64,000 nt of DNA from Streptomyces sp. NBC_00341 (GCF_041435055.1 NZ_CP108002.1:1860001-1924000), one strand, 5' to 3'. Shown: positions 15,360-24,995, numbered from the stretch's first letter. A program made the numbers and translations. The notes: generated from the sequence alone by a model not told the origin.

Positions 15360-16859
15360 TCAGTTGCCGGAGCCGCCCCGGGACCGGGCCTTGAAGGCGG
15401 CCTTGCGGGCGTCCTTCGCCAGCTTCTTGTCGCTGTGCAGCCGGCCCATCGCCTCCAGGACGTCCGCCGTGGCCGGGTGGTCCACCCGCCACACCTCGTC
15501 GAAGAATCCGCTGTGCTGGCCGGAGAGCCCCTCGACCAGGCCCTGGAGCTCGTCGAGATCGCCGTCTGCCTCCAGCTGCGCCGCGATCGTGTCGACGGCG
15601 AGCCAGAAGATCATCGGCTCCGGCGGCGCGGGCACGTCGGCGGCGCCCAGCTCCGCGAGCCAGACCCGGGCGAGGCCGCCCAGCTCCCCGTCGTCGAGCA
15701 CGGCGCGCACGGCGGGCTCCGCCTCCGCGCCGACCAGCGCGAGCGCCTGCTGGCAGTGCAGCCGGCGCAGCGGTGCCTGCGGGTCCTCGCCGCGTGCGGC
15801 GTCCAGGAGCTCGGCGGCGGCCCCGCCCGCGCCGCGCCGGGCGAGCCAGAGCTGGACCTCGGCGCGGGCCGCGTCCTCCGGGTAGTACGCGATGCCGCCG
15901 AGGAGCGCGTCGGCGTCCTTGTCGACGAGATCCCCGATGGCCGGGGCCTCCACGCCCGCGTCCAGCATCCTGGCCCGGATGCCGTACAGGCCGAGCGGGG
16001 TCAGCTTCACCATCCCGTACCGGGTGACGTCGTCGTCGTCGGCGGGCGGGGTGGCGTCCTCGCCCTCCTCGGCCAGCAGCGCCTCGTCCACCGGCTGGTA
16101 CTCGACGATGCCGATGGGCTCCAGCACCCGGAACTGGTCGTCGAGGCGCATCATCGCGTCCGAGACCTGCTCCAGGATGTCGTCGGTGGGCTCGCCCATG
16201 TCGTCGGGCACGATCATCGACGCGGCGAGCGCGGGCAGCGGTACCGGCTCGTCGCCCGCGGCGCTGTCGGAGACGGTGAGCAGGTAGAGGTTGCCGAGCA
16301 CTCCGTCGAGGAATTCGGCCTCGGACTCCGGGTCCCAGTCCAGGGCGTCGAAGTCGATGGAGCCGTCCTCGCCGACGAGGTCCGCGAAGTCGTCGAAGAA
16401 GGGGGCGGTGGCATCGGCGTGCGCGGCCTCCAGGCCGTCGAGCCAGATCGCCAGGACGTCCTGCGGTGATCCGCCGGTCAGCAGCGCGAGGTTCTCGCCC
16501 GCGGTGACAGTGCCCTCCGCGTCGGAACCCTCCTCGTCGGAGCCGTCCTCCACCGCCTGGTCCGCACCGGGCTCCGTCTCCGGGTCCTCGACCTCGACGA
16601 GTCCGGTGTCGACCGCGAGGCGCCAGGCCTCGCTGGCCTCCGCCGCACCGTCCTCGTCCGCGCCGAGGCCGAGGTGCTCGGCCGCCGCGGGCAGCTGCGC
16701 GTCGACGAGCTCGCCGCCGGCGCCCACCCTGGTGCCGGGCCCGGCCCAGCGGGCGAGCCGGACGGCGCGGGCGAGCAGCGGCGCGGCAAGCGCGTCCCGT
16801 GCCAGCTCGGCCTCGGTGTGCAGCCGTACCGGCGGCAGGGTGGGGCGCTCTGCGGACAT
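15360..16859 (-). CDS. Conserved hypothetical protein, acidic
   Basis: This 499-residue soluble protein has no signal or membrane segment. The N-terminal third contains alternating helices and short strands (LPPVRLHTEAELARDALAAP, then LLARAVRLARWAG). A strongly acidic, low-complexity stretch follows near residues 95-120. The C-terminal part is mostly helical with Ala/Leu repeats resembling HEAT-type repeats (WLARRGAGGAAAELLDAARG, then LRRLHCQQALALVGAEAE). It ends in a basic tail (DKKLAKDARKAAFKARSRG). I recognise this as a recurring Streptomyces protein but know of no function. The ATG at 16859 has AGGAGAA upstream. Confidence 0.8.
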   Translation of the reverse strand: MSAERPTLPPVRLHTEAELARDALAAPLLARAVRLARWAGPGTRVGAGGELVDAQLPAAAEHLGLGADEDGAAEASEAWRLAVDTGLVEVEDPETEPGADQAVEDGSDEEGSDAEGTVTAGENLALLTGGSPQDVLAIWLDGLEAAHADATAPFFDDFADLVGEDGSIDFDALDWDPESEAEFLDGVLGNLYLLTVSDSAAGDEPVPLPALAASMIVPDDMGEPTDDILEQVSDAMMRLDDQFRVLEPIGIVEYQPVDEALLAEEGEDATPPADDDDVTRYGMVKLTPLGLYGIRARMLDAGVEAPAIGDLVDKDADALLGGIAYYPEDAARAEVQLWLARRGAGGAAAELLDAARGEDPQAPLRRLHCQQALALVGAEAEPAVRAVLDDGELGGLARVWLAELGAADVPAPPEPMIFWLAVDTIAAQLEADGDLDELQGLVEGLSGQHSGFFDEVWRVDHPATADVLEAMGRLHSDKKLAKDARKAAFKARSRGGSGN

Positions 16860-17036
16860 CAGGGGGTTCTCCTAGGAACGTTCGGGTCGCACGCGCCGCC
16901 GGGCGATGGCTCCGGTCGCGTACGGGGACAGGCGGCCCAAGCGTAGACGTATTTCGCCCCCCGCCGCCCGGTACCCGGGCAGGTCCGCCGCAGCCCGCCC
17001 GCGAAGCCCCCGCAACCGGCGTGCGCGCCCGCGCGG

Positions 17037-17753
17037 TTACCGCGCGGGGACCGTCGGCCGCAGACTGAGCGCGGGGGTGTAGCGGTGCACGCCGCCGCCG
17101 GTGACGCCGGGGTAGGACCGCACCCGCTCCCACTGCGGTGTCGGCGACCCGACCCCGTTCCCGGAGGCGGCCAGCGCGTCGATGTGGGCCTGTGCGCTCA
17201 CCCATTCCGCGTAGTTGAGCACCCGGGTTCCGTCGGTGCTCACGTGGAAGTGCCCGGCGATACCGCCGGGCGCGGGCGCGGGGTCCGTCCCGAGCGCCTC
17301 GAACACACTGTCCACCCAGTCGCGTTGGCGGGCCCTGTCCGCCCCTTCGAACTCGACGTCGACGGTCACGACGCACCCCGGCTCCCGGGTGTCGGACCCG
17401 CCGAGTGACGAGGAGCGGTACAGCTCGTACGTGTGCGGCCCGAGCCGCTCGATGCCCGGCACGGCCGCGTCGATGTCGGCGTTGCGGTCGTCCCGGCCGG
17501 TCCGGACGAAGTCCTGGTAGCTCTGCTCGTCCGACCACTGCGAGTAGTGGAGGAGGGTCCTGCCGTCCTCCCCCGCGCCGACCGAGTAGGAGAGCAGCCC
17601 GGGATGCGGCCACTCCCGGCTCGCCCAGGCCTCCCGGATGGCCTCGACGGCCTGCCGCTGCCGCTCCGGTGTGCCGGCGTCCCAGGTGCTCACCTTGACG
17701 ATCCCCGCGTCCGCTCGGGTGAAATCGGGCCGGGTCACGAATTCCCCGCTCAT
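17037..17753 (-). CDS. Antibiotic biosynthesis monooxygenase (ABM)-domain protein
   Basis: This 238-residue cytoplasmic protein appears to contain two tandem ABM-type ferredoxin-like domains: residues ~15-110 (IVKVSTWDAGTPERQRQAVE, then LLHYSQWSDEQSYQDFVR) and ~120-215 (VTVDVEFEGADRARQRDWVD, then VLNYAEWVSAQAHIDAL). The paired 'YxxW' strands are the family's hallmark. Members include quinol monooxygenases and heme-degrading enzymes, but many are uncharacterised. I chose the ATG at 17753, which has GGGGAG upstream; the frame extends to 17831 without a better site. It is divergent from femX. Confidence 0.83.
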   Translation of the reverse strand: MSGEFVTRPDFTRADAGIVKVSTWDAGTPERQRQAVEAIREAWASREWPHPGLLSYSVGAGEDGRTLLHYSQWSDEQSYQDFVRTGRDDRNADIDAAVPGIERLGPHTYELYRSSSLGGSDTREPGCVVTVDVEFEGADRARQRDWVDSVFEALGTDPAPAPGGIAGHFHVSTDGTRVLNYAEWVSAQAHIDALAASGNGVGSPTPQWERVRSYPGVTGGGVHRYTPALSLRPTVPAR

Positions 17754-17898
17754 GGCTGCTCCCCTCGCGGGCGCTCCCCTGCGGCTCGCCCGTGACAGCC
17801 ACCCTGTTACGTCAAGTCCGCTTGAGGTCAACTACGGCCCGCGTTGTCGTCGTTAGGCTGACGAATCGGACAGAACCGGACAACGAACGGAGTACCGC

Positions 17899-19017
17899 AT
17901 GTCGCTGCGGGTCGAGAGCATCACGCGCGAACAGCATCTGGCGTTCGTCACGGGACGGGGTTCCGCGAGCCATATGCAGGTCCCGTCGTGGGGCGAGGTG
18001 AAGCCGGACTGGCGCGCGGAGAGCATCGGCTGGCTCGACGCCGGGGAGCTGGTCGGCGCCGGGCTGGTCCTGTACCGGCCGATCCCCCGGGTGAAGCGCT
18101 ATCTGGCCTATCTGCCGGAGGGGCCGGTCATCCCGTGGCACGAGGGCGATCTGCGCCCCTGGCTGGATCCGCTGGTGGCGCACGTCAAGGCACGCGGCGC
18201 GTTCACCGTACGGATGGGCCCCCCGGTGGTCGCCCGGCGCTGGGAGGCGCAGACCGTCAAGGACGCCATCCCCGATCCGGCCGCGCGCAGGCTGCGTGAC
18301 GTCGAGCCGGACGTGTGCGAGCCGGGCGCCGCCGAGCTGGTGGACCAGCTGCGCCGGCTGGGCTGGCAGCAGGGCGAGGACGGGGAGTCGGACGGCTTCA
18401 GCGCCGGGCAGCCCCGGTACGTCTTCCAGGTGCCGTTCGCCGGACGGTCGCTGGAGGAGGTTCGCGACGGGCTGAACCAGCAGTGGCGGCGCAACATCAA
18501 GAAGGCGGAGAAGGCGGGCGTCAAGGTGGTCGAGGGCGACCACGACGACCTTCCGGCCTTCTACGAGCTGTACCGCGAGACGGCCGAGCGCGACCGTTTC
18601 ATCCCCCGCCCGCTCGACTACTTCCAGCGCATGTGGACCGCACTGCGCGCCGAGGACCCCGGGCGGATGCGGCTGTACCTCGCGCACCACGACGGGGAGG
18701 TCCTCTCCGCGGCGACGATGCTGACGGTCGGCACGCACGTCTGGTACTCCTACGGCGCCTCCACCGGCCGCCGGCGCGAGGTGCAGCCCAACAACGCGAT
18801 CCAGTGGCGGATGATGAGCGACGCGCACGAGCGGGGCGCGGCCGTCTACGACCTGCGCGGCATCACCGACACCCTCGACGAGAGCAACCACCTGATGGGC
18901 CTGCTGCGCTTCAAGGCGGGCACCGGCGGCCGGGCGGCCGAGTACGTCGGTGAGTGGGACTACCCGGTCAACCGGCTGCTGCACAAGGCGTTCGGCCTGT
19001 ACATGGCCAGGCGTTAG
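17899..19017 (+). CDS. femX: FemX-type lipid II:glycine glycyltransferase
   Basis: This 372-residue FemAB-family aminoacyltransferase has a double GNAT fold. It probably adds the first glycine of the peptidoglycan interpeptide bridge to lipid II at the inner face of the membrane, using glycyl-tRNA. Family segments are visible: MQVPSWGEVK near residue 25, the long helical arm LNQQWRRNIKKAEKAGVKVV around 195, YRETAERDRFIPRPLDYFQ, and the C-terminal NNAIQWRMMSDAHERGAAVYDLRG. The bridge is a single glycine in Streptomyces, so one transferase suffices. The ATG at 17899 has GGAG 7 bp upstream. It stands alone, divergent from the ABM gene. Confidence 0.88.
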   Translation: MSLRVESITREQHLAFVTGRGSASHMQVPSWGEVKPDWRAESIGWLDAGELVGAGLVLYRPIPRVKRYLAYLPEGPVIPWHEGDLRPWLDPLVAHVKARGAFTVRMGPPVVARRWEAQTVKDAIPDPAARRLRDVEPDVCEPGAAELVDQLRRLGWQQGEDGESDGFSAGQPRYVFQVPFAGRSLEEVRDGLNQQWRRNIKKAEKAGVKVVEGDHDDLPAFYELYRETAERDRFIPRPLDYFQRMWTALRAEDPGRMRLYLAHHDGEVLSAATMLTVGTHVWYSYGASTGRRREVQPNNAIQWRMMSDAHERGAAVYDLRGITDTLDESNHLMGLLRFKAGTGGRAAEYVGEWDYPVNRLLHKAFGLYMARR

Positions 19018-19097
19018 GCCGTGTCCCACAGGGGGGGGTGCGCGCGAGGGTGCCGGCGACCGTGTGACGGGCGCCCGGTACGGGGCAGGCTGTCGGG

Positions 19098-19880
19098 ATG
19101 ACCGTCTCCGTGGCCCACCTCAGCGATCCGCATCTCACCGCCGGCGCCCTCGCCGCCGAACCCGCGGCCGGCCTCGACCGTGCGCTGCGCCGGGTGCTCG
19201 CCCTCGACCCGCTGCCCGCCTGTGTGGTGATCACCGGCGACCTGACGGACCGGGGCACGCCAGAGGAGTACGCGCTGCTGCGCGAGGTGATCGGCCGCTT
19301 CCCGCTGCCGCTGCACCTGGTGACGGGCAATCACGACGATCCGGCGGCGCTGCTGGGTGCCTTCGGCGGGACGGCCTTCCTGGGCGGGGGCGAGGAGACG
19401 TACTACGCCGTGGAGCACCCGGGGGTCACGGTCGCCGTCCTGGACTCCAAGGTCGCCGGGTCCCCCGGAGGGCTGCTGGGGGACGAGCAGTTGGCGTGGC
19501 TGGACGGTGTGCTGTCCCGCAGGCCGGGTGTGCCGGCGTTCGTGTGCCTGCACCATCCGCCGGTGCCGGTGGGCATCCCGTTCCTGGACCGGATGCGGCT
19601 GGCGGACGGTGACGCGCTGGCCGAGGTGGTCGCCGCGCACCCCGGAGTCGTACGCGTGCTGGCCGGTCATGTCCACCGCCCGGTCACCGCCGCCTTCGCG
19701 GGCAGCGTGCTGGCCGTGGCGCCCAGCACCTACCGGCAGAGCGGGCTGGCCCTGCGCGACGCGGTCCCCGGATATCTGCCCGAGCCGACGTCGTTCCTGC
19801 TGCATCTGCTCGCCGGCGACGCGTGGGTGACCCACACCGTGCCGGTCAGTCATGCGGCCGGGGCGCTGTCCGGATACTGA
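19098..19880 (+). CDS. Calcineurin-like metallophosphoesterase (CpdA-like)
   Basis: This 260-residue cytoplasmic protein carries all five metal-binding blocks of the class III cyclic-nucleotide phosphodiesterase group: LSDPHL (DxH), GDLTDRG (GDxxD), GNHDD (GNHD), CLHHPP and GHVHRP (GHxH). A 3',5'-cAMP phosphodiesterase role is plausible, but other phosphodiester substrates are possible. The ribosome site is weak before the ATG at 19098. It follows femX by 80 bp with a run of G between them and may be transcribed separately. Confidence 0.87.
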   Translation: MTVSVAHLSDPHLTAGALAAEPAAGLDRALRRVLALDPLPACVVITGDLTDRGTPEEYALLREVIGRFPLPLHLVTGNHDDPAALLGAFGGTAFLGGGEETYYAVEHPGVTVAVLDSKVAGSPGGLLGDEQLAWLDGVLSRRPGVPAFVCLHHPPVPVGIPFLDRMRLADGDALAEVVAAHPGVVRVLAGHVHRPVTAAFAGSVLAVAPSTYRQSGLALRDAVPGYLPEPTSFLLHLLAGDAWVTHTVPVSHAAGALSGY

Positions 19881-19979
19881 CGTTCCGGGCCGCCCCGGAC
19901 CGGCGGGCGGCGGGCTCGGGCGGGAGCTGACGGAGCGGACCGTCGAGCGGGCCGGGCACCGAACGGCCCGCCGCGGCGG

Positions 19980-20648
19980 TCACTCGGGCGTCGAGGTGCG
20001 CCAGCCCGTCATGTTGAACTCGTCGAGCATCCGTACGTCGCCCTCCAGCGGGAAGGTGCGCGCCTCCAGACCCGGCGCCGGGGCGATCTCCAGCGCGTCG
20101 CCCTCGACCAGGTCGCCGCCGGTCGGGGTGGAGACCCAGGCCAGGAGCGACCGCATGGTCTTCCCGGGGGCCAGCACGACCTCTTCCGGTCCCTTGTCCT
20201 GGCCCATGTAGGACGAGCCCGGGTTCACCTTCACCGGCAGCGCGTCGCCGTTCTCGCCGAGGGCCTGGACCGAGGGGTAGCCGTCGACCCGGACGGGCTT
20301 GCCGCCGCAGTTGGTGAGGGTCAGTCCGACGGCCCGGTGCATCATCGCGGCCTCCACGGGGCCCATGTCCACGACGAGACCGGAGTCCGGGCAGCCGCCG
20401 GTGGCGGAGGGCGTGGGGCTCGGGCGGACGGACTGCCCGGGAAGCGCGGCGGGCGGGGACACGACGTCCAGGGGGGACGGCGGGCTCACGCGCACCCCCG
20501 CGGATGCCGTGCGCGACGGGCTCGGTCCCGCCTCGCCCTCCCCCGCCGGTACGAGGAATCCCGCGCACCCGGACAGGGCGAGTGTTCCGGCCATGATCAG
20601 TGCCGCGGCGGCAGCTCCGCGTATCCCTGTCCCCGTCAGTCCCCGCAC
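19980..20648 (-). CDS. DUF4232-type lipoprotein
   Basis: This 222-residue protein has a signal with basic residues, a hydrophobic core and the lipobox LALSGCAG, so it should be lipidated on the outer membrane face. A Ser/Pro/Thr-rich linker (residues ~35-75) leads to a beta-sandwich domain starting CPDSGLVVDMGPVEAAM with VGLTLTNCGGKPVRVDGYPS. That is the typical opening of DUF4232 proteins, which are common and uncharacterised in actinobacteria. I chose the GTG at 20648 because it gives a normal n-region; the ribosome site is poor. The frame is open far upstream, across the dapA gene on the other strand, which is a shadow. Confidence 0.8.
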   Translation of the reverse strand: MRGLTGTGIRGAAAAALIMAGTLALSGCAGFLVPAGEGEAGPSPSRTASAGVRVSPPSPLDVVSPPAALPGQSVRPSPTPSATGGCPDSGLVVDMGPVEAAMMHRAVGLTLTNCGGKPVRVDGYPSVQALGENGDALPVKVNPGSSYMGQDKGPEEVVLAPGKTMRSLLAWVSTPTGGDLVEGDALEIAPAPGLEARTFPLEGDVRMLDEFNMTGWRTSTPE

Positions 20649-20801
20649 GCCCGTGTCCCCGCCCCCAGGTCGGCCCGCCCCGTGTGCGGCCGATATGTGC
20701 GGCCGATCATGCCAGAGCGCCGGATCGTTGAGCGTTCCTTCAGCTTCACCCGGAGAAGAACTAAGTAGACCTTCACTGTCTGCTGGGCGGACACTTCGGA
20801 C

Positions 20802-21698
20802 ATGACGTCTCCCGCAGCATCCCGGCCGCGCCCTTTCGGCAGCGCCCTCTGCGCCATGATCACTCCGTTCACCGCCGACGGGGCCCTCGATCCGGACGCG
20901 GCTGCCCGGCACGCCTCGGCCCTCGTCGCGGACGGCTGCGACGGGCTGGTGCTCAGCGGCACCACCGGCGAGTCCCCGACCACCTCGGACGCCGAGAAGG
21001 TGACGCTGGTGCGCGCGGTGCGCGAGGCGGTCGGTCCGGGCGTGCCGGTGATCGCGGGCATCGGCACCTCTGACACCCGGCACACCGTGGAGCTGGCCCG
21101 GCAGGCGGAACGGGCGGGCGCCGACGGCCTGCTGGTCGTGACCCCGTACTACAGCCGGCCGCCGCAGGCCGCCGTCGAGGCGCATTTCAGGCGGGTCGCG
21201 GACGCGGCCGGCCTTCCGCTGATGCTGTACGACATCCCCGGCCGCACCGGCACCCGCATCGAACCGGAGACGGTGCTGCGGCTGGCGGAGCACCCGCGCG
21301 TCGTGGCGGTGAAGGACTGCTCGCAGGACCTGCTGGGCGCGACGAAGGTGATCGCGGCCACCTCGCTCGCGTACTACTCGGGCTGCGAGGAGCTGAATCT
21401 GCCGCTGTACGCGGTGGGCGGCGCGGGGTACGTCAGCACGGTGGCCAACGTGGCGCCACGGGCGCTGCGGGCCGTCCTGGACGCGTTCGACGCCGGGGAC
21501 ACGGCGGGGGCGGCCCGGCTGAACGGCCTGCTGGCCCCGCTCGTCGAGCTGATGATGGCGTCCGGGCTGCCCGGCACGGTGACCGCGAAGGCGCTGCTGG
21601 ACGCGGGGCCGGTCCGGGAACCGCTGCAGCCCGCCGGGCGCGAGGCGTCCGACGGGCTGCGGAGGGCGTACGGGGAGCTCCTCGCCGTCGCTGCTTAG
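20802..21698 (+). CDS. dapA: 4-hydroxy-tetrahydrodipicolinate synthase
   Basis: This 298-residue DHDPS condenses pyruvate with aspartate semialdehyde in lysine/diaminopimelate synthesis. It has [11 protein letters not shown], the [10 protein letters not shown] loop (GTTGE), the Tyr/Arg block [12 protein letters not shown] and the Schiff-base Lys in [10 protein letters not shown]. These features match true DapA better than the sugar-acid relatives at 5118 and 9353. It converges on dapD with a 4-bp overlap, so two consecutive functions of the same pathway lie tail to tail. Streptomyces often carries two dapA copies; this one could be the paralogue. No clear ribosome site precedes the ATG. Confidence 0.9.
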   Translation: MTSPAASRPRPFGSALCAMITPFTADGALDPDAAARHASALVADGCDGLVLSGTTGESPTTSDAEKVTLVRAVREAVGPGVPVIAGIGTSDTRHTVELARQAERAGADGLLVVTPYYSRPPQAAVEAHFRRVADAAGLPLMLYDIPGRTGTRIEPETVLRLAEHPRVVAVKDCSQDLLGATKVIAATSLAYYSGCEELNLPLYAVGGAGYVSTVANVAPRALRAVLDAFDAGDTAGAARLNGLLAPLVELMMASGLPGTVTAKALLDAGPVREPLQPAGREASDGLRRAYGELLAVAA

Positions 21699-22684
21699 TC
21701 GTTGCTGTGCAGGACGTCGTTGAGGCCGTCCCAGACCGCGTTGTTCGGGCGGGCCTCCACGGTGCCGGTCACCGAGTTGCGGCGGAAGAGGATGTTCGAG
21801 GCGCCGGAGAGCTCGCGCGCCTTGACGACCTGGCCGTCCGGCAGCGTGACCCGGGTGCCGGCGGTGACGTACAGGCCGGCCTCGACGACGCACTCGTCGC
21901 CCAGCGCGATCCCGACCCCGGCCTCCGCGCCGACCAGGCAGCGCTCACCGATCACGATGCGCTCCTTGCCACCGCCGGAGAGCGTGCCCATCGTGGAGGC
22001 GCCGCCGCCGATGTCGGAGCCGTTGCCGACGACGACGCCCGCGGAGATCCGGCCCTCGACCATGGAGGTGCCGAGGGTGCCGGCGTTGAAGTTGACGAAG
22101 CCCTCGTGCATGACGGTGGTGCCGGAGGCGAGGTGCGCGCCGAGCCGCACCCGGTCGGCGTCGGCGATCCGGACGCCCTTGGGCGCGACGTAGTCCGTCA
22201 TGCGCGGGAACTTGTCGACCGAGGTGACCTGGAGGTGCAGGCCCTCGGCGCGGGCGTTGAGCCGCACCTTCTCCAGGTCGTCGACGGCGACCGGGCCGAG
22301 CGAGGTCCAGGCCACGTTGGTGAGGAGGCCGAAGAGGCCGTCCAGGTTCTGGCCGTGCGGCTGGACGAGGCGGTGCGAGAGCAGGTGCAGGCGCAGGTAC
22401 GCGTCGTGGGCGTCGAGCGGCTTGTCGTCGAGCGAGGCGATGACCGTACGCACGGCGACGACCTCGACCCCGCGGCGGGCGTCCACGCCGATGGCCTTGG
22501 CGGCACCCTCCCCGAGCAGGTTGACGGCGCGGTCGGGGGTGAGCCGCTCGGTTCCGGCCGGGCCGGGCTCCGCGGTGAGCTCGGGCGCGGGGAACCAGGT
22601 GTCGAGAACGGAACCGTCGCCGGCGATGGTGGCGAGGCCGGCGGCGACGGCGCCGGTGGTGCGGGTGGAAGTCGTGTCGGTCAT
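21695..22684 (-). CDS. dapD: 2,3,4,5-tetrahydropyridine-2,6-dicarboxylate N-succinyltransferase
   Basis: This 329-residue left-handed beta-helix acyltransferase catalyses the succinyl-CoA step of diaminopimelate synthesis. The hexapeptide-repeat region runs from about residue 170 to 275 ([20 protein letters not shown], then [20 protein letters not shown] and [23 protein letters not shown]). [12 protein letters not shown] near the C-terminus is typical of the actinobacterial DapD type. It converges on dapA and lies 9 bp downstream of an MFS gene on the same strand. A hairpin in the end of that MFS gene may partly separate the two transcripts. Confidence 0.94.
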   Translation of the reverse strand: MTDTTSTRTTGAVAAGLATIAGDGSVLDTWFPAPELTAEPGPAGTERLTPDRAVNLLGEGAAKAIGVDARRGVEVVAVRTVIASLDDKPLDAHDAYLRLHLLSHRLVQPHGQNLDGLFGLLTNVAWTSLGPVAVDDLEKVRLNARAEGLHLQVTSVDKFPRMTDYVAPKGVRIADADRVRLGAHLASGTTVMHEGFVNFNAGTLGTSMVEGRISAGVVVGNGSDIGGGASTMGTLSGGGKERIVIGERCLVGAEAGVGIALGDECVVEAGLYVTAGTRVTLPDGQVVKARELSGASNILFRRNSVTGTVEARPNNAVWDGLNDVLHSND

Positions 22685-22693
22685 GACCAGAAC

Positions 22694-24025
22694 CTAACCG
22701 GCCGGGGCCCGCCCCGGCCAACCGGTCCCATCCTCCGGGCGTCGTACCGGCCGCCGTACGGGAGCACCCCTGTGGCCCCCGTACGGCGGTCGGGTCCTTG
22801 GGGGTTCACGCAGCCGCCGGGCCGCGAGCACGGCCACCCCCGCGCCGCAGGCCAGCACCGCGCAGGCGGGCCACAGGAGCGCGGGCGCGGTGGTGTAGAG
22901 CGCGCCGCCCAGCGGGGGTGCGAGCACCTGTCCGCTGATGGAGGCGCCCGCGTACAGGCTCTGGAACCGGCCCTGGGCGTGGGCGGGTGCCTGGTCCGCG
23001 ACGTAGGCCGTGGCGGGGGTCTTGTAGAGGATCTCGCCCAGGGTCAGCGAGACCATCATCAGGACGGCGAACAGCGCCCCCGCGCCGGGGATCAGTACCG
23101 CGTAGCCGGTCCCGACCAGCAGCAGTCCGGTGCCCACGACGGCGAGCGGCGCCCGGTCGCGCAGCGCGTGGGCGGCGGGGAGTTCGAGGCAGAGGATGAC
23201 GCCGCCGTTGACGGCGATGAGCCAGCCGTAGAACTGGGTGCCGTGGCCGTGGTCGGCGAGGAAGACGGGCAGGGTGGAGTACTGCTGGCGGTAGACCAGG
23301 TCGACGCAGACGATCGCGGCGAGGAGCACCGGTACCGCGGGCCTGGCCCGCAGTTCGCTCCACAGCCCGGGGGCGTCGGGGCGGTGCACGGGCCGGGAGT
23401 GCGCGGTGCCCCGGGCGGGCAGGATCCGTGCCGCGTAGGCGGCGTACAGCAGGGTGCCGATGCCGTCGATGACGAAGAGCCAGTCGTACGAGAAGCGGGC
23501 GGCGATCAGCGCACCGAGCGGCGGTCCGACGGCGAAGCCGCCGTTGCCGGCGAACCGGGTGAGTGCGAAGCTCTGGCGCCGGCGGCCTTCGGGGACGGAG
23601 ACCGCGACGAGCGCGGCGTTCGCGGCGCGCACCACCCCGGTCGCGTACTCGGCGAGCGGGAGCACGCAGTACAGGGCGGGGAGCGGCAGCAGCGGGAGGC
23701 TAAGGAGCACGATCCCGCTCACGCAGGCGCCGGTCAGCAGCGCCCGGCGGTGCCCGTAGCGGTCGCCGAACCCGCCGCCGGTGAAGTTGCCCGCGACGAT
23801 TCCGAGGCCGCCGATGCCGCTGAGCACTCCGGCCTGGGCGACGGAGAGTCCGCGCGGCCCGGTCAGGTAGACGAAGAGATAGACGAAGGTGAAGCTCACC
23901 ACGCCGTTGAAGAACGAGCCGAGGGCCAGCAGCCGCACCGTGCGCGGCACCCCCCGCACCATCCCCGTTCCGGTACCCGTCCCCATGCCGATCCCCGCCC
24001 CGTCCCCGTCTCCGCAGGCACTCAC
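22694..24025 (-). CDS. MFS transporter
   Basis: This 443-residue efflux-type major facilitator has about twelve membrane segments. Loop 2-3 reads GGGFGDRYGHRRALLTG. After a glycine-rich N-terminal region (MGTGTGTGM), the first helix is VRLLALGSFFNGVVSFTFVY. The C-terminus after the last helix is an unusual Arg/Pro/Gly-rich tail of about 40 residues whose DNA contains a strong hairpin. The GTG at 24025 has AAAAGGA upstream; ATGs at 23986 and near 23965 are alternatives. It diverges from the HxlR-redoxin gene, which may control it through the inverted repeat in the short shared promoter. Confidence 0.85.
   Translation of the reverse strand: MSACGDGDGAGIGMGTGTGTGMVRGVPRTVRLLALGSFFNGVVSFTFVYLFVYLTGPRGLSVAQAGVLSGIGGLGIVAGNFTGGGFGDRYGHRRALLTGACVSGIVLLSLPLLPLPALYCVLPLAEYATGVVRAANAALVAVSVPEGRRRQSFALTRFAGNGGFAVGPPLGALIAARFSYDWLFVIDGIGTLLYAAYAARILPARGTAHSRPVHRPDAPGLWSELRARPAVPVLLAAIVCVDLVYRQQYSTLPVFLADHGHGTQFYGWLIAVNGGVILCLELPAAHALRDRAPLAVVGTGLLLVGTGYAVLIPGAGALFAVLMMVSLTLGEILYKTPATAYVADQAPAHAQGRFQSLYAGASISGQVLAPPLGGALYTTAPALLWPACAVLACGAGVAVLAARRLREPPRTRPPYGGHRGAPVRRPVRRPEDGTGWPGRAPAG
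22751..22789 (-). terminator. Strong hairpin inside the 3' end of the MFS gene
   Basis: CCGCCGTACGGG (22751-22762) and CCCGTACGGCGG (22778-22789) form a perfect 12-bp stem with a 15-nt loop. It has the look of a Streptomyces terminator but lies within the apparent coding sequence, 55 bp before the stop. Confidence 0.5.
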
Positions 24026-24032
24026 CCTGTGA

Positions 24033-24047
24033 GTTCCTTTTGGGAAC
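24033..24047. promoter_or_regulatory. Inverted repeat between MFS and HxlR-redoxin genes
   Basis: GTTCC-TTTTG-GGAAC lies in the 91-bp divergent promoter region. It is a natural candidate for the binding site of the HxlR-type regulator encoded to the right. Confidence 0.45.
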
Positions 24048-24116
24048 GGACTATGGCAGCATGCTTTCCGCAGGTCAATCCAGTTGAATGGCCGTCCGAC
24101 GTGACGGAGGAACCCC

Positions 24117-24995
24117 ATGCCCCAGCGAACCAGCCTGGCCGACGCCGACTGCGCGATCGCCCAGGCGCTCGACGTGGTCGGGGACTGGTGGACCCTGCTG
24201 ATCGTGCGGGACGCGGCGCGCGGGGTGCACCGTTTCGACGCGCTCCAGCACGAGCTGGGTGTGTCCCGCAAGGTCCTGACGGAGCGGCTGCGGCTGCTGG
24301 TCGACGCGGACGTGCTGTCCCGGGAGCCGTACCAGGAGCGGCCCACCCGTTACGAGTACCGGCTGACCCCGCGTGGCCGCGCCCTGCTGCCGGTACTGAT
24401 CGCGCTCCAGGACTGGGGCGACGCGTGGGTGACGGGAGACGGAACGACCATGGCCACCGCACAGGAGTCCTCGCACGAGGCGGCACGGGTGCACGCGCTG
24501 GTGGGCACCCGGGTGCCGGAGCTGAGCCTGCCGTTCCACACCGGGGGCGAGCACGACCCGGTCGCCTCGGCCACCCCGTACACCGTCCTGTACTTCTTCC
24601 CCGGCGCCTACGCCCGTCCGGAGTCCTATCCGCCGGGCTGGGCGGGCATCCCCGGCGCGCGGGGCTGCACCCTCGAATCGTGCACATACCGCGACCAGTT
24701 GGCCGAGTTCACGGAGGCGGGCGCGACGGTGCACGGCGTCTCCACCCAACGCCCCGACGAGCAGCGGGCGTTCGCGGAGGCGGAGGGGCTGCGCTTCCCG
24801 CTCCTGTCCGACGCGGAGCTGACGCTGACGGCGGCCCTGCGACTGCCCACCTTCCGGGCGGCGGGGATCAGCCGGCTGAAGCGGCTGACGCTGGTGGTGG
24901 ACCGGGACCGCACGGTGCGCGAGGCGCTGTATCCGATCACCGACATCGAAGCGAGCGTGCGGGCGGCGCTGGCGGCGGTCCGCAGCGCGGGCTGA
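24117..24995 (+). CDS. HxlR-family regulator fused to a thioredoxin-fold redoxin domain
   Basis: This 292-residue protein has two domains. Residues 7-110 are an HxlR winged helix: Cys12 at the family's conserved N-terminal position, then ALDVVGDWWTLLIVRDAARG, LGVSRKVLTERLRLLVDADV and a YRLTPRGRALLP wing. Residues 125-290 are an AhpC/TSA-type redoxin with VLYFFPGAYARP and GARGCTLESCTYRDQ. Cys184 sits where the peroxidatic Cys of BCP/peroxiredoxins lies, and Cys189 is five residues on. The fusion suggests a redox-sensing repressor or a peroxidase that reports on its own oxidation. It diverges from an MFS pump with an inverted repeat between them. Confidence 0.85.
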   Translation: MPQRTSLADADCAIAQALDVVGDWWTLLIVRDAARGVHRFDALQHELGVSRKVLTERLRLLVDADVLSREPYQERPTRYEYRLTPRGRALLPVLIALQDWGDAWVTGDGTTMATAQESSHEAARVHALVGTRVPELSLPFHTGGEHDPVASATPYTVLYFFPGAYARPESYPPGWAGIPGARGCTLESCTYRDQLAEFTEAGATVHGVSTQRPDEQRAFAEAEGLRFPLLSDAELTLTAALRLPTFRAAGISRLKRLTLVVDRDRTVREALYPITDIEASVRAALAAVRSAG

